From contig NZ_CP032543.1 in the NCBI RefSeq assembly GCF_003610995.1, positions 1,364,001-1,428,000 on the forward strand: a DNA stretch of 64,000 bases. The letters run 5' to 3'. This stretch comes from Streptomyces griseus subsp. griseus (GTDB lineage Bacteria > Actinomycetota > Actinomycetes > Streptomycetales > Streptomycetaceae). The notes beneath the pieces were generated by a model. The model was given only the letters and a program-made list of their open reading frames with translations. It ran no database searches and had not been told where the DNA came from. A program made the position numbers and the translations under genes. This document shows, piece by piece, positions 35,702 through 44,728 of this stretch; within the stretch, counting starts at the first letter, position 1; each line of letters opens with the position of its first letter.

Positions 35702-36747
35702 TCGGTGTAGCCCTTGGCGTCGCCGCCGAAGAAGGACGCCGGGTCGGGGGTGTTGAAGGGGCCCCCGGCCTTGAGCCGGGCGGGCAGGTCCGGGTTGGCG
35801 AGGAAGAGCACGCCGTACGAGATGAGGTCGGCGATCCCGTCGTCGATCACGGTGTGGTCGTCCGGCCCGGTCGGCCCGTCGGAGTGCACGTTGATGAGGA
35901 GGGTGCCGGTGAACACCTTGCGCAGGGAGAGGGTCAGCTCGCGGATCGGGGCGCCCTCCAGGATGTGCAGGTAGGCGAGGCCGAGCGGTTCGATCTCCTG
36001 GACCAGCGCGGTGTAGACGGCGTCCGGGGCGGGCTCGTCGATGTCGTTGTAGACGTTCGACGGCGAGATGCGCAGCCCGGTACGTGCGGCGCCGATCTCG
36101 GCCGCGACCGCCTTGACGACCTCCACGGCGAACCGGATGCGGCCGGTCTCCGAGCCGCCCCACCCGTCGGTGCGCAGATTGGTGTTGGGCGCCAGGAACT
36201 GGTGGATGAGGTAGCCGTTGGCCCCGTGCAGCTCCACGCCGTCGAACCCGGCCTCGATGGCGTTGCGGGAGGCGGAGACGAAGTCGGCGATGGTCTGCCG
36301 GATCTCGGCGTCGGTCAGCTCGTGCGGCACCACGAAGTCCTTGGGGCCCTCGTGGGTGTAGACCTGCCCCTCGGCCTTGACCGGCGAGGGGCCGACCGGG
36401 GTCAGTCCTTCGGGGAGCAGGACCGGGTGGCCGATGCGGCCCGCGTGCATGATCTGGGCGAAGATCCGGCCGCCCTCGGCGTGCACCGCGTCGGTGACCT
36501 TGCGCCAGGAGGCGACCTGCTCGGCGCTGTGCAGTCCCGGTGTGAAGGGGTAGCCCTGGCCGACGACGGAGGGCTGGATGCCCTCGGTGATGACGAGGCC
36601 CGCCGAGGCGCGCTGGGCGTAGTAGGCGGCCGTGAGCTCGGTGGCCGTACCGCCCTCGCCCGCCCGGCTCCGGGTCATCGGGGCCATCACGATGCGGTTG
36701 GCCAGCGGGGTGCCGGACAGGTCGATCGGGTCGAAAGCGGTGGTCAT
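35677..36747 (-). CDS. Old yellow enzyme family alkene reductase
   Basis: This is a 356-residue FMN-dependent NAD(P)H oxidoreductase. Features include NRIVMAPMTRSRAG, the active-site HGANGYLIHQFLAPNTN with substrate-binding His and Asn, and RISPSNVYNDIDEP. The enzyme reduces activated C=C bonds of enones or nitro-esters. ATG 36747 is divergent from a MarR gene, and the shared region holds three copies of a palindrome, so it is probably induced by electrophiles through that regulator. Confidence 0.92.
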   Translation of the reverse strand: MTTAFDPIDLSGTPLANRIVMAPMTRSRAGEGGTATELTAAYYAQRASAGLVITEGIQPSVVGQGYPFTPGLHSAEQVASWRKVTDAVHAEGGRIFAQIMHAGRIGHPVLLPEGLTPVGPSPVKAEGQVYTHEGPKDFVVPHELTDAEIRQTIADFVSASRNAIEAGFDGVELHGANGYLIHQFLAPNTNLRTDGWGGSETGRIRFAVEVVKAVAAEIGAARTGLRISPSNVYNDIDEPAPDAVYTALVQEIEPLGLAYLHILEGAPIRELTLSLRKVFTGTLLINVHSDGPTGPDDHTVIDDGIADLISYGVLFLANPDLPARLKAGGPFNTPDPASFFGGDAKGYTDYPALDAV

Positions 36748-36764
36748 AAGGGCTCCCAAAAGTA

Positions 36765-36847
36765 TGTGGTCGACCAATCGAAGGGGTATGTGGTCGGCCA
36801 ACCATTGACACCGACCGCCACTGTAGCTCATTACTTGGCCGACCAAG
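36765..36847. promoter_or_regulatory. Three MarR-type operator palindromes in the divergent promoter
   Basis: TGTGGTCGACCAAT (36765-36778), TGTGGTCGGCCAAC (36789-36802) and CTTGGCCGACCAAG (36834-36847) share the core TTGGYCGRCCAA. The first two are 24 bases apart, next to the reductase start; the third, the most symmetric, lies nearer the regulator gene. Spacing and symmetry suit a MarR dimer controlling both genes. Confidence 0.75.
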
Positions 36848-36915
36848 GTAAAGTGGGGGAAAGGACTGCCGGGCATGATCGAAGCCCTACCGGAGCAGCA
36901 CCGAGGAGCCCCGAC

Positions 36916-37422
36916 ATGAACACCGCCCCCGCCGGCACCGCGGAAGCCGCCTGTACCGACGCGCTGCCCGGAGCAGCGCTCAGCGGCCCTGTGAGCCATG
37001 CCGTATCCCGGGTCGCCCGACTGCACCGGATCGCGGCGGGGAAGCTGCTGAAGGGCCTGGGGCTCTACCCGGGCCAGGAGCTGCTGATGATGCAGCTGTG
37101 GGACTCGGGGCCGGTCCGCCAGGCCGAGCTGATCAAGACCCTGGACCTGGACCCGTCCACGGTCACCAAGATGCTCCAGCGCCTCGAACAGACCGGCCAT
37201 GTGCGCCGCCGCCCCGACCCGGACGACCGGCGGGCCGTGCTGGTCGAGGCGACGGACGAGAGCTGCGCGCTGCACACGGCGGTGCGGGACGCGTGGGGCA
37301 GCCTGGAGGAGCACACGCTCGCGGGACTGGCGAGCGATGAGCGTACGGAGCTGACGCGGCTGCTGGCGAAGGTGGAGGCGAACCTCTGCCACGAGACGGA
37401 GGGCTGCCCGGAACGGGGCTGA
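36916..37422 (+). CDS. MarR family transcriptional regulator
   Basis: This is a 168-residue winged-helix regulator. Residues about 60-115 form the DNA-binding domain (QAELIKTLDLDPSTVTKMLQ, then the wing RRRPDPDDRRAVLVEAT). The N-terminus has an Ala-rich tail. A Cys pair near the C-terminus (NLCHETEGCPERG) could sense thiol stress, which is inference. It is divergent from the alkene reductase gene with palindromic sites between them, indicating local autoregulation. Confidence 0.9.
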   Translation: MNTAPAGTAEAACTDALPGAALSGPVSHAVSRVARLHRIAAGKLLKGLGLYPGQELLMMQLWDSGPVRQAELIKTLDLDPSTVTKMLQRLEQTGHVRRRPDPDDRRAVLVEATDESCALHTAVRDAWGSLEEHTLAGLASDERTELTRLLAKVEANLCHETEGCPERG

Positions 37423-37452
37423 ACCCCCGCCCGCCCCCGGCTTCCGGCCCCC

Positions 37453-38511
37453 TCAGCCCAGCACGTCCAGGACTCGGTCGACGTCCGCCCCGGTGTTGTA
37501 GAGGTGGCAGGAGATCCGCAGGTTCCCGGCCGGGGCCGAGACCGCGATCCCGGCCCGGGTGAGCTCGTCGTGGCGGCCGTCCAGCCCCGGCACGGAGACG
37601 ATCGCCGACTCCCCCGGCACCACCTCGTGACCCAGCTCCACCAGCCCCGAGCGCAGCCGGGCGGCGAGCGAGGTGGCGTGCGCGTACAGCGCGTCGATGC
37701 CGACCTCCGCGAGCAGGGCCAGGGAGTGCTCCGCCCCGTGGTACGAGAGGAACGCGGGCGGCTCGTCGAACCCGCGCGCACCGGGGGCGACGCGCTCCAG
37801 CGGGCCGTAGTTGCCGGTCCAGGGCGCTCCGGCGGCGACCCATCCGGCGAAGAGGTGGGGCAGGGTGGCCTGCGCCTCCTCGGTCACGGTGAGGAACGAC
37901 GTACCCCTGGGGCAGAGCAGGTACTTGAAGCCGCCGGTGACGGTGTAGTCGTAGGCCCCGGCGTCCAGCGGGAACCAGCCCGCCGACTGGGTGGCGTCCA
38001 GCAGGGTCCGGGCCCCGTGGGCGGCGGCGGCCGCGCGGACGGCGGCGAGGTCGGCGACCCGGCCGTCGGCCGACTGGACCGAGGAGAAGGCGACGAGCGC
38101 GGTGGTGGGCCGTACGGCGTCGGCGAGGTCCGCGAGCGGGACGTACCGCATACGCAGATCCCCGCGGAGCGCGAACGGGCTGACCACCGAGCTGAACTCA
38201 CCCTCGGGCGCGAGGACTTCGGCACCCGCCGGGAGCGATGCGGCGATCAGCCCGACATGGACGGTGACCGAGCTGCCGGTGGCGACCCGCTCCGGCCGGA
38301 CCCCGGCGAGCCGGGCGAAGCCGGCCCGGGCCGCCTCCACCACGTCGAAGCTGCCCGCGCCGATCCGGCGGCCTGCGGCGTTCTCGTCGGCGAGGGCCTT
38401 GACGGCGGCGATGGTGCGGCGGGGCAGCAGCCCCCAGCTGGAGGTGTTGAGGTACGTGACCTCCGGGGCGAACTCGGCGGCGGCCACCTGGCGGAGCGGA
38501 GAGAGCGTCAT
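37453..38511 (-). CDS. Class V aminotransferase-fold PLP enzyme
   Basis: This is a 352-residue enzyme of the cysteine desulfurase/isopenicillin epimerase-like group. VTYLNTSSWGLLPRRTI at the start, TLLDATQSAGWFPLDAG with the PLP ring Asp, and the PLP lysine in TVTGGFKYLLCPRGTSF are present. It lacks the mobile-loop active-site Cys of SufS. The substrate is unknown. The region upstream (38512-38599) is AT-richer and probably has its promoter. It converges with the MarR gene. Confidence 0.85.
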   Translation of the reverse strand: MTLSPLRQVAAAEFAPEVTYLNTSSWGLLPRRTIAAVKALADENAAGRRIGAGSFDVVEAARAGFARLAGVRPERVATGSSVTVHVGLIAASLPAGAEVLAPEGEFSSVVSPFALRGDLRMRYVPLADLADAVRPTTALVAFSSVQSADGRVADLAAVRAAAAAHGARTLLDATQSAGWFPLDAGAYDYTVTGGFKYLLCPRGTSFLTVTEEAQATLPHLFAGWVAAGAPWTGNYGPLERVAPGARGFDEPPAFLSYHGAEHSLALLAEVGIDALYAHATSLAARLRSGLVELGHEVVPGESAIVSVPGLDGRHDELTRAGIAVSAPAGNLRISCHLYNTGADVDRVLDVLG

Positions 38512-38599
38512 GCGCCCAGCCTGGAGCCCCCGCGACCCATAGTCAATTGCCGGAATCTGTGCGGAGCACCCAAGAAATGCTTATAGTCGGCGCCGTTGC

Positions 38600-39316
38600 T
38601 CAGCCCTTCGGAACCTCACAGGCGCCGTCCGTGTCGCAGGCCGCCGCGTCGCCGCCGACGGTGGTCAGCGCGGTGGCCGGGCGGTCCTTCCACGCCTGCT
38701 CCAGCGCCTGGACGAAGACCTCCGAGGGCTGACCGCCGGAGATCCCGTACCGCCGGTCGAGGACGAAGAAGGGCACCGCGTTGGCGCCCAGCTCGGACGC
38801 CTCGCGCTCGTCGGCCCGGACCTCGTCGGCGTACGCCTCAGGGTCGGCGAGCACCGTACGCGCCTCGTCGGCGTCGAGTCCGGCCTCCACGGCGAGGCCG
38901 AGCAGCACGTCGTCGTCGAAAACGGACCGCTCCTCGGCGAAGTTGGCCCGGTAGGCGAGGGTCAGCAGCTCGTCCTGGCGTCCGCGGGCCTTCGCCAGGT
39001 GCAGCAGCCGGTGGATGTCGAAGGTGGAGCCGTGGTCCCGCCCCTCGGTGCGGTAACCGAGCCCCTCGGCCTGCGCGTTGGCCGCGACGTTGGCCTCCAT
39101 GGCGGCGGCCTCCTCACGGGTCCGCCCGTACTTGGCGGCCAGCATGTCGACGACCTTCTCGGTCTCGCCCTTGGCCCGCCCGGGATCGAGTTCGAAGGAG
39201 CGGTGCACGACCTCGACCTCGTCCCGGTGGGCGAACTCGGCGAGCCCCTTCTCGAAGCGGGCCTTGCCGATGTAGCACCAGGGACAAGCGATATCGGACC
39301 AGATCTCGACGCGCAT
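38600..39316 (-). CDS. DsbA/FrnE-like thioredoxin-fold oxidoreductase
   Basis: This is a 238-residue cytoplasmic DsbA-like protein of the FrnE group. It starts MRVEIWSDIACPWCYIGKAR with the redox CPWC motif, then has a helical insertion typical of 2-hydroxychromene isomerase/FrnE proteins, and ends with the cis-Pro region NAVPFFVLDRRYGISGGQP. A C-terminal Cys pair (ACDTDGACEVP) recalls the second metal-binding motif of some FrnE proteins. ATG 39316 is chosen because it starts at the first beta-strand; the open frame runs on upstream to 39586 without similarity. Confidence 0.88.
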   Translation of the reverse strand: MRVEIWSDIACPWCYIGKARFEKGLAEFAHRDEVEVVHRSFELDPGRAKGETEKVVDMLAAKYGRTREEAAAMEANVAANAQAEGLGYRTEGRDHGSTFDIHRLLHLAKARGRQDELLTLAYRANFAEERSVFDDDVLLGLAVEAGLDADEARTVLADPEAYADEVRADEREASELGANAVPFFVLDRRYGISGGQPSEVFVQALEQAWKDRPATALTTVGGDAAACDTDGACEVPKG

Positions 39317-39619
39317 GACTCTTCTTCTCTCCAGGGGTCGCGGACGGTTCGGGAAGGCCGCCCCGCAGGACGGGCCCCTCGTTCGAACACCGAAGCTGAC
39401 CTGGTGATTCCCCGGACCGAACCGCGCTCCGGTAGCAGCCCGCGCCGTTGCGCGAGCCCCCTCCTTCTGCGGGATCGGCCAGCCCCTCCTCGCCGGGGCC
39501 TGCTCGAACTCGCCGCGGTCGGCAGCCGTTCCCAGCAGCTCCACCACGGCTATCGCCCGCCGGTCGAACTTCGGCGTCTCCGGCACAGGCAGGCTCCCGT
39601 TCTCTCTTCGCGTTGTCCG
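39317..39619. other. Gap with a possible degenerate small ORF
   Basis: 303 bases between the DsbA-like and DUF1349 genes. On the minus strand GTG 39586 opens a frame with good codon usage for about 30 codons (PETPKFDRRAIAVVELLGT), preceded by a weak GGGAG; beyond residue 31 codon quality drops and the frame fuses into the DsbA gene. It may be a small gene that lost its own stop. I recognise no family. Confidence 0.35.
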
Positions 39620-40231
39620 TCACCGCCCGTCGCGCAGGTTCTCCACTCCCCCGGCCAGGAACGTGATCCGGTCGAAGACCGCGCCGCAGCCCTCCCCCGT
39701 GGGCGACTGCACCAGGAAGCCGATCCGGGCGGCCGCGCGTTCCTCGTCCGTGCCGAGGGTGAAGACGCGGACGAAGGTCCAGGTCCCGCCGTCGGCGGAG
39801 GCGTGGAAGGCGTAGGCGCCGCCGGTGCGGCTGAGGCGGAGCCAGCAGGCGCCCTCCTCCACCACGAAGGCGTTGGCGTCGTCGGAGTGGCCCCGGGTGA
39901 CGACGCTGCACACGGTCGCCAGGCCTGCGGAGTGCTCCAGGCAGAGCTTGGCCCAGTCGCGGTCGCCGACCTGGAGATACAGCGCCCCGGCGTCGCCCGC
40001 GGCGGCCAGACCGGGGCGGACGCGGGTGAGCAGCCGGAAGTCGCCGTCCCCTGCCGGGCCGAGCAGGCGCGGCGCGTCGGTCGCCGAGTCCAGCGCCGCA
40101 CCGGACGGCGGTACGAAAAGATCCTGGCCGGGGCCCGCGCGGCCGGTCAGGGTGCCGTCTGCGTGGGTCCAGCGACCGTCGGGGCCCGAGGGGGCCAGAG
40201 GGAAGGGGAGTTCGTCCAGGTGGAGGGTCAT
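39620..40231 (-). CDS. DUF1349 domain-containing protein
   Basis: This is a 203-residue beta-rich concanavalin-like protein. Features include LHLDELPFPLAPSGPDGRW, LYLQVGDRDWAKLCLEHSAG, WLRLSRTGGAYAFHAS and the acid/aromatic pattern of DUF1349. Relatives are thought to bind carbohydrates. It has no signal peptide. It lies downstream of the sugar-acid-type aldehyde dehydrogenase gene, separated by tandem repeats. Confidence 0.85.
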   Translation of the reverse strand: MTLHLDELPFPLAPSGPDGRWTHADGTLTGRAGPGQDLFVPPSGAALDSATDAPRLLGPAGDGDFRLLTRVRPGLAAAGDAGALYLQVGDRDWAKLCLEHSAGLATVCSVVTRGHSDDANAFVVEEGACWLRLSRTGGAYAFHASADGGTWTFVRVFTLGTDEERAAARIGFLVQSPTGEGCGAVFDRITFLAGGVENLRDGR

Positions 40232-40240
40232 GGTCGGAGT

Positions 40241-40390
40241 CCGTCCGGGTGCGGGGTCATGCGGGTCATCCGTTCGGGTGCGGGGGCATGCGGGTCGTGC
40301 GTTCGGGTGCGGGGGCATGCGGGTCGTGCGTTCAAGCGCAGGGGCTCATGCGGGGCGGCCGTCCACGCGCGGGCTCACGCGGGGCGGTCG
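40241..40390. repeat. Tandem 29-31-bp repeats between aldehyde dehydrogenase and DUF1349 genes
   Basis: Five units in a row start at about 40241, 40270, 40300, 40329 and 40361. The best-conserved unit reads CGTTCGGGTGCGGG then GGCATGCGGGTCGTG; units two and three are nearly identical. The array runs into the last codons of the aldehyde dehydrogenase gene. It is a minisatellite likely to vary in copy number. Confidence 0.85.
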
Positions 40391-41895
40391 TCCACGCGGC
40401 GGGGCAGGCTCAGCGGGTTGGCCTCGCGGAGTTCCGGTGGGAGGAGCGGTTCGGGGGTGTTCTGGTACGTCACCGGGCGCAGCCAGCGTTCGATGGCCGT
40501 CGTCCCGACCGAGGTGGAGGGGGAGGTGGTGGCCGGGTACGGGCCGCCATGGTGCTGGGCCGGGGCGACGGCGACGCCGGTCGGCCAGCCGTTGACCAGG
40601 ACGCGCCCGGCGAGCGGGGTGAGGGCGGTGAGGAGCCCGGCCGCCGCCGGGTCGTCGCCCTCCGTCGTGGTCTGGAGGGTGGCGGTGAGGTTGCCGGGGA
40701 GCCGGGCGAGTACGGCGGCGACCTCGTCCTCGGAGCCGTAGCGCGCGATCACGGTGACCGGGCCGAAGCACTCCTCCAGGAGCGTGTCGTGCGGGCCTTC
40801 GGCGGTGAGACGGGCGGCCGGGACGGTCAGGAATCCGGCGGAGACGGTGTGCTCCCCGGCGGCGCCGGGGGTGACGGGGGTCTCGACGTCGGGGAGTTGG
40901 GCCCGTTCGCGTACGCCTGCGAGGAACGCGTCCCGCATCCGGCGGTCCAGCATCACGCCGGAGCCGGTGGAGCTGACCGTCTCGGTAAGGGCTTTGACCA
41001 GCTGATCCCCCGTGTCGCCGGCCGGGGCGAGGACGAAGCCGGGCTTGGTGCAGAACTGGCCGACGCCCAGGGCCATGGAGCCGCCGAGACCCGCGCCGAT
41101 CTCCGCCGCACGCTCGGCGGCGGCCGCCTCGGTGACCACGACCGGGTTGAGCGAGCCGAGTTCGCCGTGGAAGGGGATGGGCGTGGGGCGGGCGGCCGCC
41201 GCGTCGAACAGGGCGCGGCCGCCGCGTACCGAACCGGTGAAGCCCGCCGCGCTCACCAGCGGGTGGCGGATCAGTTCGACGCCCGCGTCGAAACCGTGGA
41301 CCAGGGTCACCACGTCCTCCGGCAACCCGGTGCGGGCTGCGGCGCGGCGGAGCACCGAGGCGCAGAGCTCGGAGGTGGCCGGGTGGCCGGGGTGTGCCTT
41401 GACGACGACCGGGCAGCCCGCCGCCAGGGCACTGGCGGTGTCGCCGCCGGGGACGGAGAAGGCGAGCGGGAAGTTGCTCGCCGCGTAGACGGCGACGACC
41501 CCGAGCGGGATCTTCCAGCGGCGCAGGTCGGGCCAGGGCGGGGTGCGGGAGTCGTCCTCGTGGTCGATGCGGATGCCGAGGTAGGCGCCCTCGTCGACGA
41601 CCTCCGCGAAGGCCCTCAACTGAGCTGCGGTACGCGCGAGTTCACCGGTGAGCCGGGCCGGGCCGAGCGCGGTCTCCGCGTCGGCGGCCTCGATGATGTG
41701 CGCGCCCGACCCCTCCAGCAGCTCGGCCGCCGTACGCAGGAACGCGGCGCGTGGCGTGCGGTCGGCCAGGGCGCCGCGTACGGCGTGGGCCGCCCGGACC
41801 GTACGGTCGACCTCCTCGGTGGTGGCCTCCACCGCGACCTGTTCGCGCGGGTTCCCGCTTCGGGGGTCGACACTCCAGACTGGTGCTGCGCTCAC
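40375..41895 (-). CDS. Aldehyde dehydrogenase (2-oxoglutarate semialdehyde type)
   Basis: This is a 506-residue NAD(P)+-dependent aldehyde dehydrogenase most like alpha-ketoglutaric semialdehyde dehydrogenases. Visible features are the Glu of FHGELGSLNPVVV, the nucleophile Cys in GVGQFCTKPGFVLAP, and GFTGSVRGGRALFDAA. That enzyme ends the catabolism of glucarate, arabinose or hydroxyproline. GTG 41895 has GAGGGG at the right distance. It is divergent from an IclR gene; a decayed keto-deoxyglucarate dehydratase lies 3 kb away, which supports a former sugar-acid locus. Confidence 0.88.
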   Translation of the reverse strand: MSAAPVWSVDPRSGNPREQVAVEATTEEVDRTVRAAHAVRGALADRTPRAAFLRTAAELLEGSGAHIIEAADAETALGPARLTGELARTAAQLRAFAEVVDEGAYLGIRIDHEDDSRTPPWPDLRRWKIPLGVVAVYAASNFPLAFSVPGGDTASALAAGCPVVVKAHPGHPATSELCASVLRRAAARTGLPEDVVTLVHGFDAGVELIRHPLVSAAGFTGSVRGGRALFDAAAARPTPIPFHGELGSLNPVVVTEAAAAERAAEIGAGLGGSMALGVGQFCTKPGFVLAPAGDTGDQLVKALTETVSSTGSGVMLDRRMRDAFLAGVRERAQLPDVETPVTPGAAGEHTVSAGFLTVPAARLTAEGPHDTLLEECFGPVTVIARYGSEDEVAAVLARLPGNLTATLQTTTEGDDPAAAGLLTALTPLAGRVLVNGWPTGVAVAPAQHHGGPYPATTSPSTSVGTTAIERWLRPVTYQNTPEPLLPPELREANPLSLPRRVDDRPA

Positions 41896-41945
41896 CGTGA
41901 TTCCCCTCAGCTCCCGGAACACCGCCCAGAAGCGTTCGGTATTCT

Positions 41946-41956
41946 GAACAGAGTTC
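41946..41956. promoter_or_regulatory. Possible IclR operator
   Basis: GAACAGAGTTC (GAAC-N3-GTTC) lies in the 176-base region between the divergent aldehyde dehydrogenase and IclR genes. Symmetry is short, so this is only a candidate. Confidence 0.35.
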
Positions 41957-42071
41957 TCGATCGTGAATGTGCTCGGACTCTATTTCCGGGTGTTCCGTGT
42001 TGGCAATCCATGGTGGCGGGCCTTCCGGGCGGAGCCCGAGGCCGAAGCAGCCGAAGAAGGAGCGTGGGGCG

Positions 42072-42842
42072 ATGTCGGTCGCCGAGTCCGGTGGGGCACA
42101 GGTCAAGTCCGCGGTACGCACGGTGGAGCTGCTCGAATACTTCGCCGGCCGCCCCGGTATGCACTCGCTCGCCGCGGTCCAGGAGGCCGTGGGCTATCCC
42201 AAGTCCAGCCTCTACATGCTGCTGCGGACGCTGGTGGAGCTCGGCTGGGTGGAGACGGACGCGACGGGCACGCGGTACGGAATCGGGGTGCGCGCCCTGC
42301 TGGTGGGCACCTCCTACATCGACGGCGACGAGGTCGTGGCCGCCGCCCGGCCCACCCTGGACCGGCTCTCCGACGACACCACGGAGACCATCCACCTGGC
42401 CCGCCTCGACGGCACGAACGTGGTCTACCTCGCGACCCGCCAGTCCCAGCACTATTTGCGCCCCTTCACCCGGGTCGGCCGTCGGCTGCCCGCCCACTCC
42501 ACCTCGCTCGGCAAGGCACTGCTGGCCACCCACAGCGACGAGCAGGTCCGCAAGCTGCTCCCCGAGACGCTGCCCGCGCTGACCGAACACACCATCACCG
42601 ACCGGGAGAAGCTCATCGAGGAGCTGCACGTGGTCCGCGAGCAGGGCTACGCGGTGGACCGCGAGGAGAACACCCTCGGCCTGCGCTGCTTCGGCGTGGC
42701 GATCCCCTACCGCACACCCGCGCGCGACGCGATCAGCTGCTCGGTACCGGCCGCCCGCCTCACCCCCGGCCACGAACAGACGGTGAGGGACGCCCTGCTG
42801 GACGCCCGCGACCGCCTCACCCTGGCCACGCGGAGACTCTGA
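42072..42842 (+). CDS. IclR family transcriptional regulator
   Basis: This is a 256-residue regulator. The winged helix (residues about 12-70: VKSAVRTVELLEYFAGRPG, PKSSLYMLLRTLVELGW) is followed by the IclR effector domain (LARLDGTNVVYLATRQS, RRLPAHSTSLGKALLA, REQGYAVDREENTLGLRCF). ATG 42072 follows GAAGGAGCG. It is divergent from the aldehyde dehydrogenase and likely controls it in response to a sugar acid or its breakdown product. Confidence 0.92.
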   Translation: MSVAESGGAQVKSAVRTVELLEYFAGRPGMHSLAAVQEAVGYPKSSLYMLLRTLVELGWVETDATGTRYGIGVRALLVGTSYIDGDEVVAAARPTLDRLSDDTTETIHLARLDGTNVVYLATRQSQHYLRPFTRVGRRLPAHSTSLGKALLATHSDEQVRKLLPETLPALTEHTITDREKLIEELHVVREQGYAVDREENTLGLRCFGVAIPYRTPARDAISCSVPAARLTPGHEQTVRDALLDARDRLTLATRRL

Positions 42843-42922
42843 GCCCGCCTCCCCCGTACGGCGGAGGCGGATCGTCGGCGGGCAGGAGGTGCGGACGGCG
42901 GCTCCACGGAAGCGTGGGCACC

Positions 42923-43186
42923 ATGACGACACCGGCGAAGCGGCTGCGGGAGCTGCCCGCGACTCCGGCCCTCCCCGTGCTGCGGGTCACCGCCGTGGCC
43001 GGGGCCCGGGCCCTGTGCGGGGTGCCGCCCGCGTTGCCGGCCGACGGGCCCGCCCGGACCCGGCAGGCCAAGGTGCGCACCGCCGCCTGGCTCACGCTGC
43101 GTCGGGGGCTCGCGAGGACCGGTGCCAGGGACCGTACACAGGCCGTCATCGCGGCGTCCGAATCCGGGTTCATCACCCCGGGCTGA
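42923..43186 (+). CDS. Small hypothetical protein
   Basis: This is an 87-residue, strongly basic, Ala/Arg-rich protein (VRTAAWLTLRRGLARTGARD). I recognise no domain. Codon usage is consistent with a real gene, but the ribosome-binding site is weak (GGAAGCGTGG). It lies between the IclR gene and the PBP gene on the same strand. Confidence 0.45.
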   Translation: MTTPAKRLRELPATPALPVLRVTAVAGARALCGVPPALPADGPARTRQAKVRTAAWLTLRRGLARTGARDRTQAVIAASESGFITPG

Positions 43187-43276
43187 GCGTCACGGCCGGA
43201 TGGGCCGCGTGAGAAATCGGTGAGAAGCGGCACAACCGGGAACGGGCGGAGCACCCCCGCTCGTCCCTCCAGCGGG

Positions 43277-44728
43277 ATGAACAAGACAATCAGGCGCGCT
43301 TCGGTCTTCTGCCTGCTCATGGTGCTCGCCCTGCTGGTGCGGGCGACGTGGGTGCAGGGCTACCAGGCCAAGGCGCTCGCAGACGACGAGCACAACCGGC
43401 GGAACACCATCGCGCAGTACGCGCAGCCGCTCGGGGACATCATCGTGGCCGGTTCGCCGGTCACCGGATCGAAGGGGACCAGTGGCGGCGACCTCCGGTA
43501 CAAGAGGACCTACACGCAGGGCGAGCTCTACGCGGCCGTGACGGGCTACAGCTCGCAGGCGTACGGGGCGACCCAGCTCGAAGGCATCTACAGCGACGTC
43601 CTGGACGGCACGGACGACCGCCTGAAGAACCCGGCCGACCTGATCACCGGCGAGCAGGCCGCCCCGGGCAACGTCCTCACCACGATCGACCCGGGCGTCC
43701 AGAAGGCGGCGTACGAGGCGCTCGGCGACGACAAGGGCGCGGCCGTGGCCATCGACCCGAAGACCGGCCGCATCCTGGGCATGGTCTCCACGCCCTCGTA
43801 CGACCCCTCCGCCATCAGCGGCACGGACGACGGCGACGCCTGGAAGAAGCTGCTGGACGACAAGGAGAAGCCGCTGGTCAACCGGGCACTGCGGCAGCCG
43901 CTGGCACCCGGTTCCACGTTCAAGCTGGTGGTCGCGGCGGCGGCGCTGGAGAACGGGCTCTACGGCTCCGTCGACGAGGCGACCGACAGCCCCGACCCGT
44001 ACACCCTCCCCGGCACCCGCACGGTCCTGCGCAACGAGAACGCCTCCGCCCCCTGCCAGAACGCGACCCTGCGCACCGCCCTCCGCTACTCCTGCAACAA
44101 CGTCTTCGCCAAGGTGGCCGCCGACCTCGGCCAGGACAAGGTCAAGGAGATGGCCGACGCGTTCGGCTTCGACACCAAGAAGCTGGACGTCCCGGTGCGG
44201 GCCGCCGAGAGCGTCTACCCGACCGGCATGGACAAGGCGCAGACGGCGCTGACGGGCATCGGCCAGTTCGAGGTCACCGCGACCCCGCTCCAGATGGCGA
44301 TGGTCACCGCGGCCCTCGCCAACGGCGGTGAGCTGGCCGCCCCGCGCATGGTCTCGTCGGTGACGGACGGGGACGGCTCCACGCTGGAGGAGACCGAGGA
44401 CGGGAAGACGGAGCGGGTGGTGAAGGAGTCCACCGCCGAGCAGCTGCGCAGCGCGATGGTGACCGTCGTCGAGGAGGGCACCGGCACCAACGCGAAGATC
44501 GCCGGGGCCGAGGTCGGCGGAAAGACGGGAACCGCGCAGAACGGCGTGGACAACAGCAACACCCCGTACGCCTGGTTCACCTCGTACGCGAAGGACGGCA
44601 GCAGCGGCAAGGAGGTCGCCGTCGCGGTGATCGTCGAGGACTCCGGCTCGGCGCGCTCCGAGGTCAGCGGCAACGGCCTGGCGGCGCCGATCGCACAGAA
44701 GATGATGCGGGCGGCGCTGGAGCGGTGA
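43277..44728 (+). CDS. Penicillin-binding transpeptidase (PbpA-like)
   Basis: This is a 483-residue class B penicillin-binding protein with a single N-terminal transmembrane helix (residues about 8-25). The non-catalytic domain includes RRNTIAQYAQPLGDIIVAGSP. The transpeptidase motifs are complete: SxxK at Ser213 in LAPGSTFKLV, SxN in YSCNNVFAK, and KTG at Lys416 in VGGKTGTAQNG. It cross-links peptidoglycan outside the membrane. It is one of the smaller PbpA-type paralogues found in Streptomyces. ATG 43277. Confidence 0.92.
   Translation: MNKTIRRASVFCLLMVLALLVRATWVQGYQAKALADDEHNRRNTIAQYAQPLGDIIVAGSPVTGSKGTSGGDLRYKRTYTQGELYAAVTGYSSQAYGATQLEGIYSDVLDGTDDRLKNPADLITGEQAAPGNVLTTIDPGVQKAAYEALGDDKGAAVAIDPKTGRILGMVSTPSYDPSAISGTDDGDAWKKLLDDKEKPLVNRALRQPLAPGSTFKLVVAAAALENGLYGSVDEATDSPDPYTLPGTRTVLRNENASAPCQNATLRTALRYSCNNVFAKVAADLGQDKVKEMADAFGFDTKKLDVPVRAAESVYPTGMDKAQTALTGIGQFEVTATPLQMAMVTAALANGGELAAPRMVSSVTDGDGSTLEETEDGKTERVVKESTAEQLRSAMVTVVEEGTGTNAKIAGAEVGGKTGTAQNGVDNSNTPYAWFTSYAKDGSSGKEVAVAVIVEDSGSARSEVSGNGLAAPIAQKMMRAALER

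Noticed and set aside
33638..36811. Open minus-strand frame of over 1000 codons opposite ectD and the VOC fusion
   Set aside because: It is the shadow of well-supported genes in high-GC DNA; the translation is Arg/Pro/Gly-rich without domains. Only its terminal part (35677-36747, other frame) is a real gene.
40241..40390. Possible CRISPR array
   Set aside because: Units are contiguous without unique spacers, GC-rich and imperfect, and no cas genes are near.
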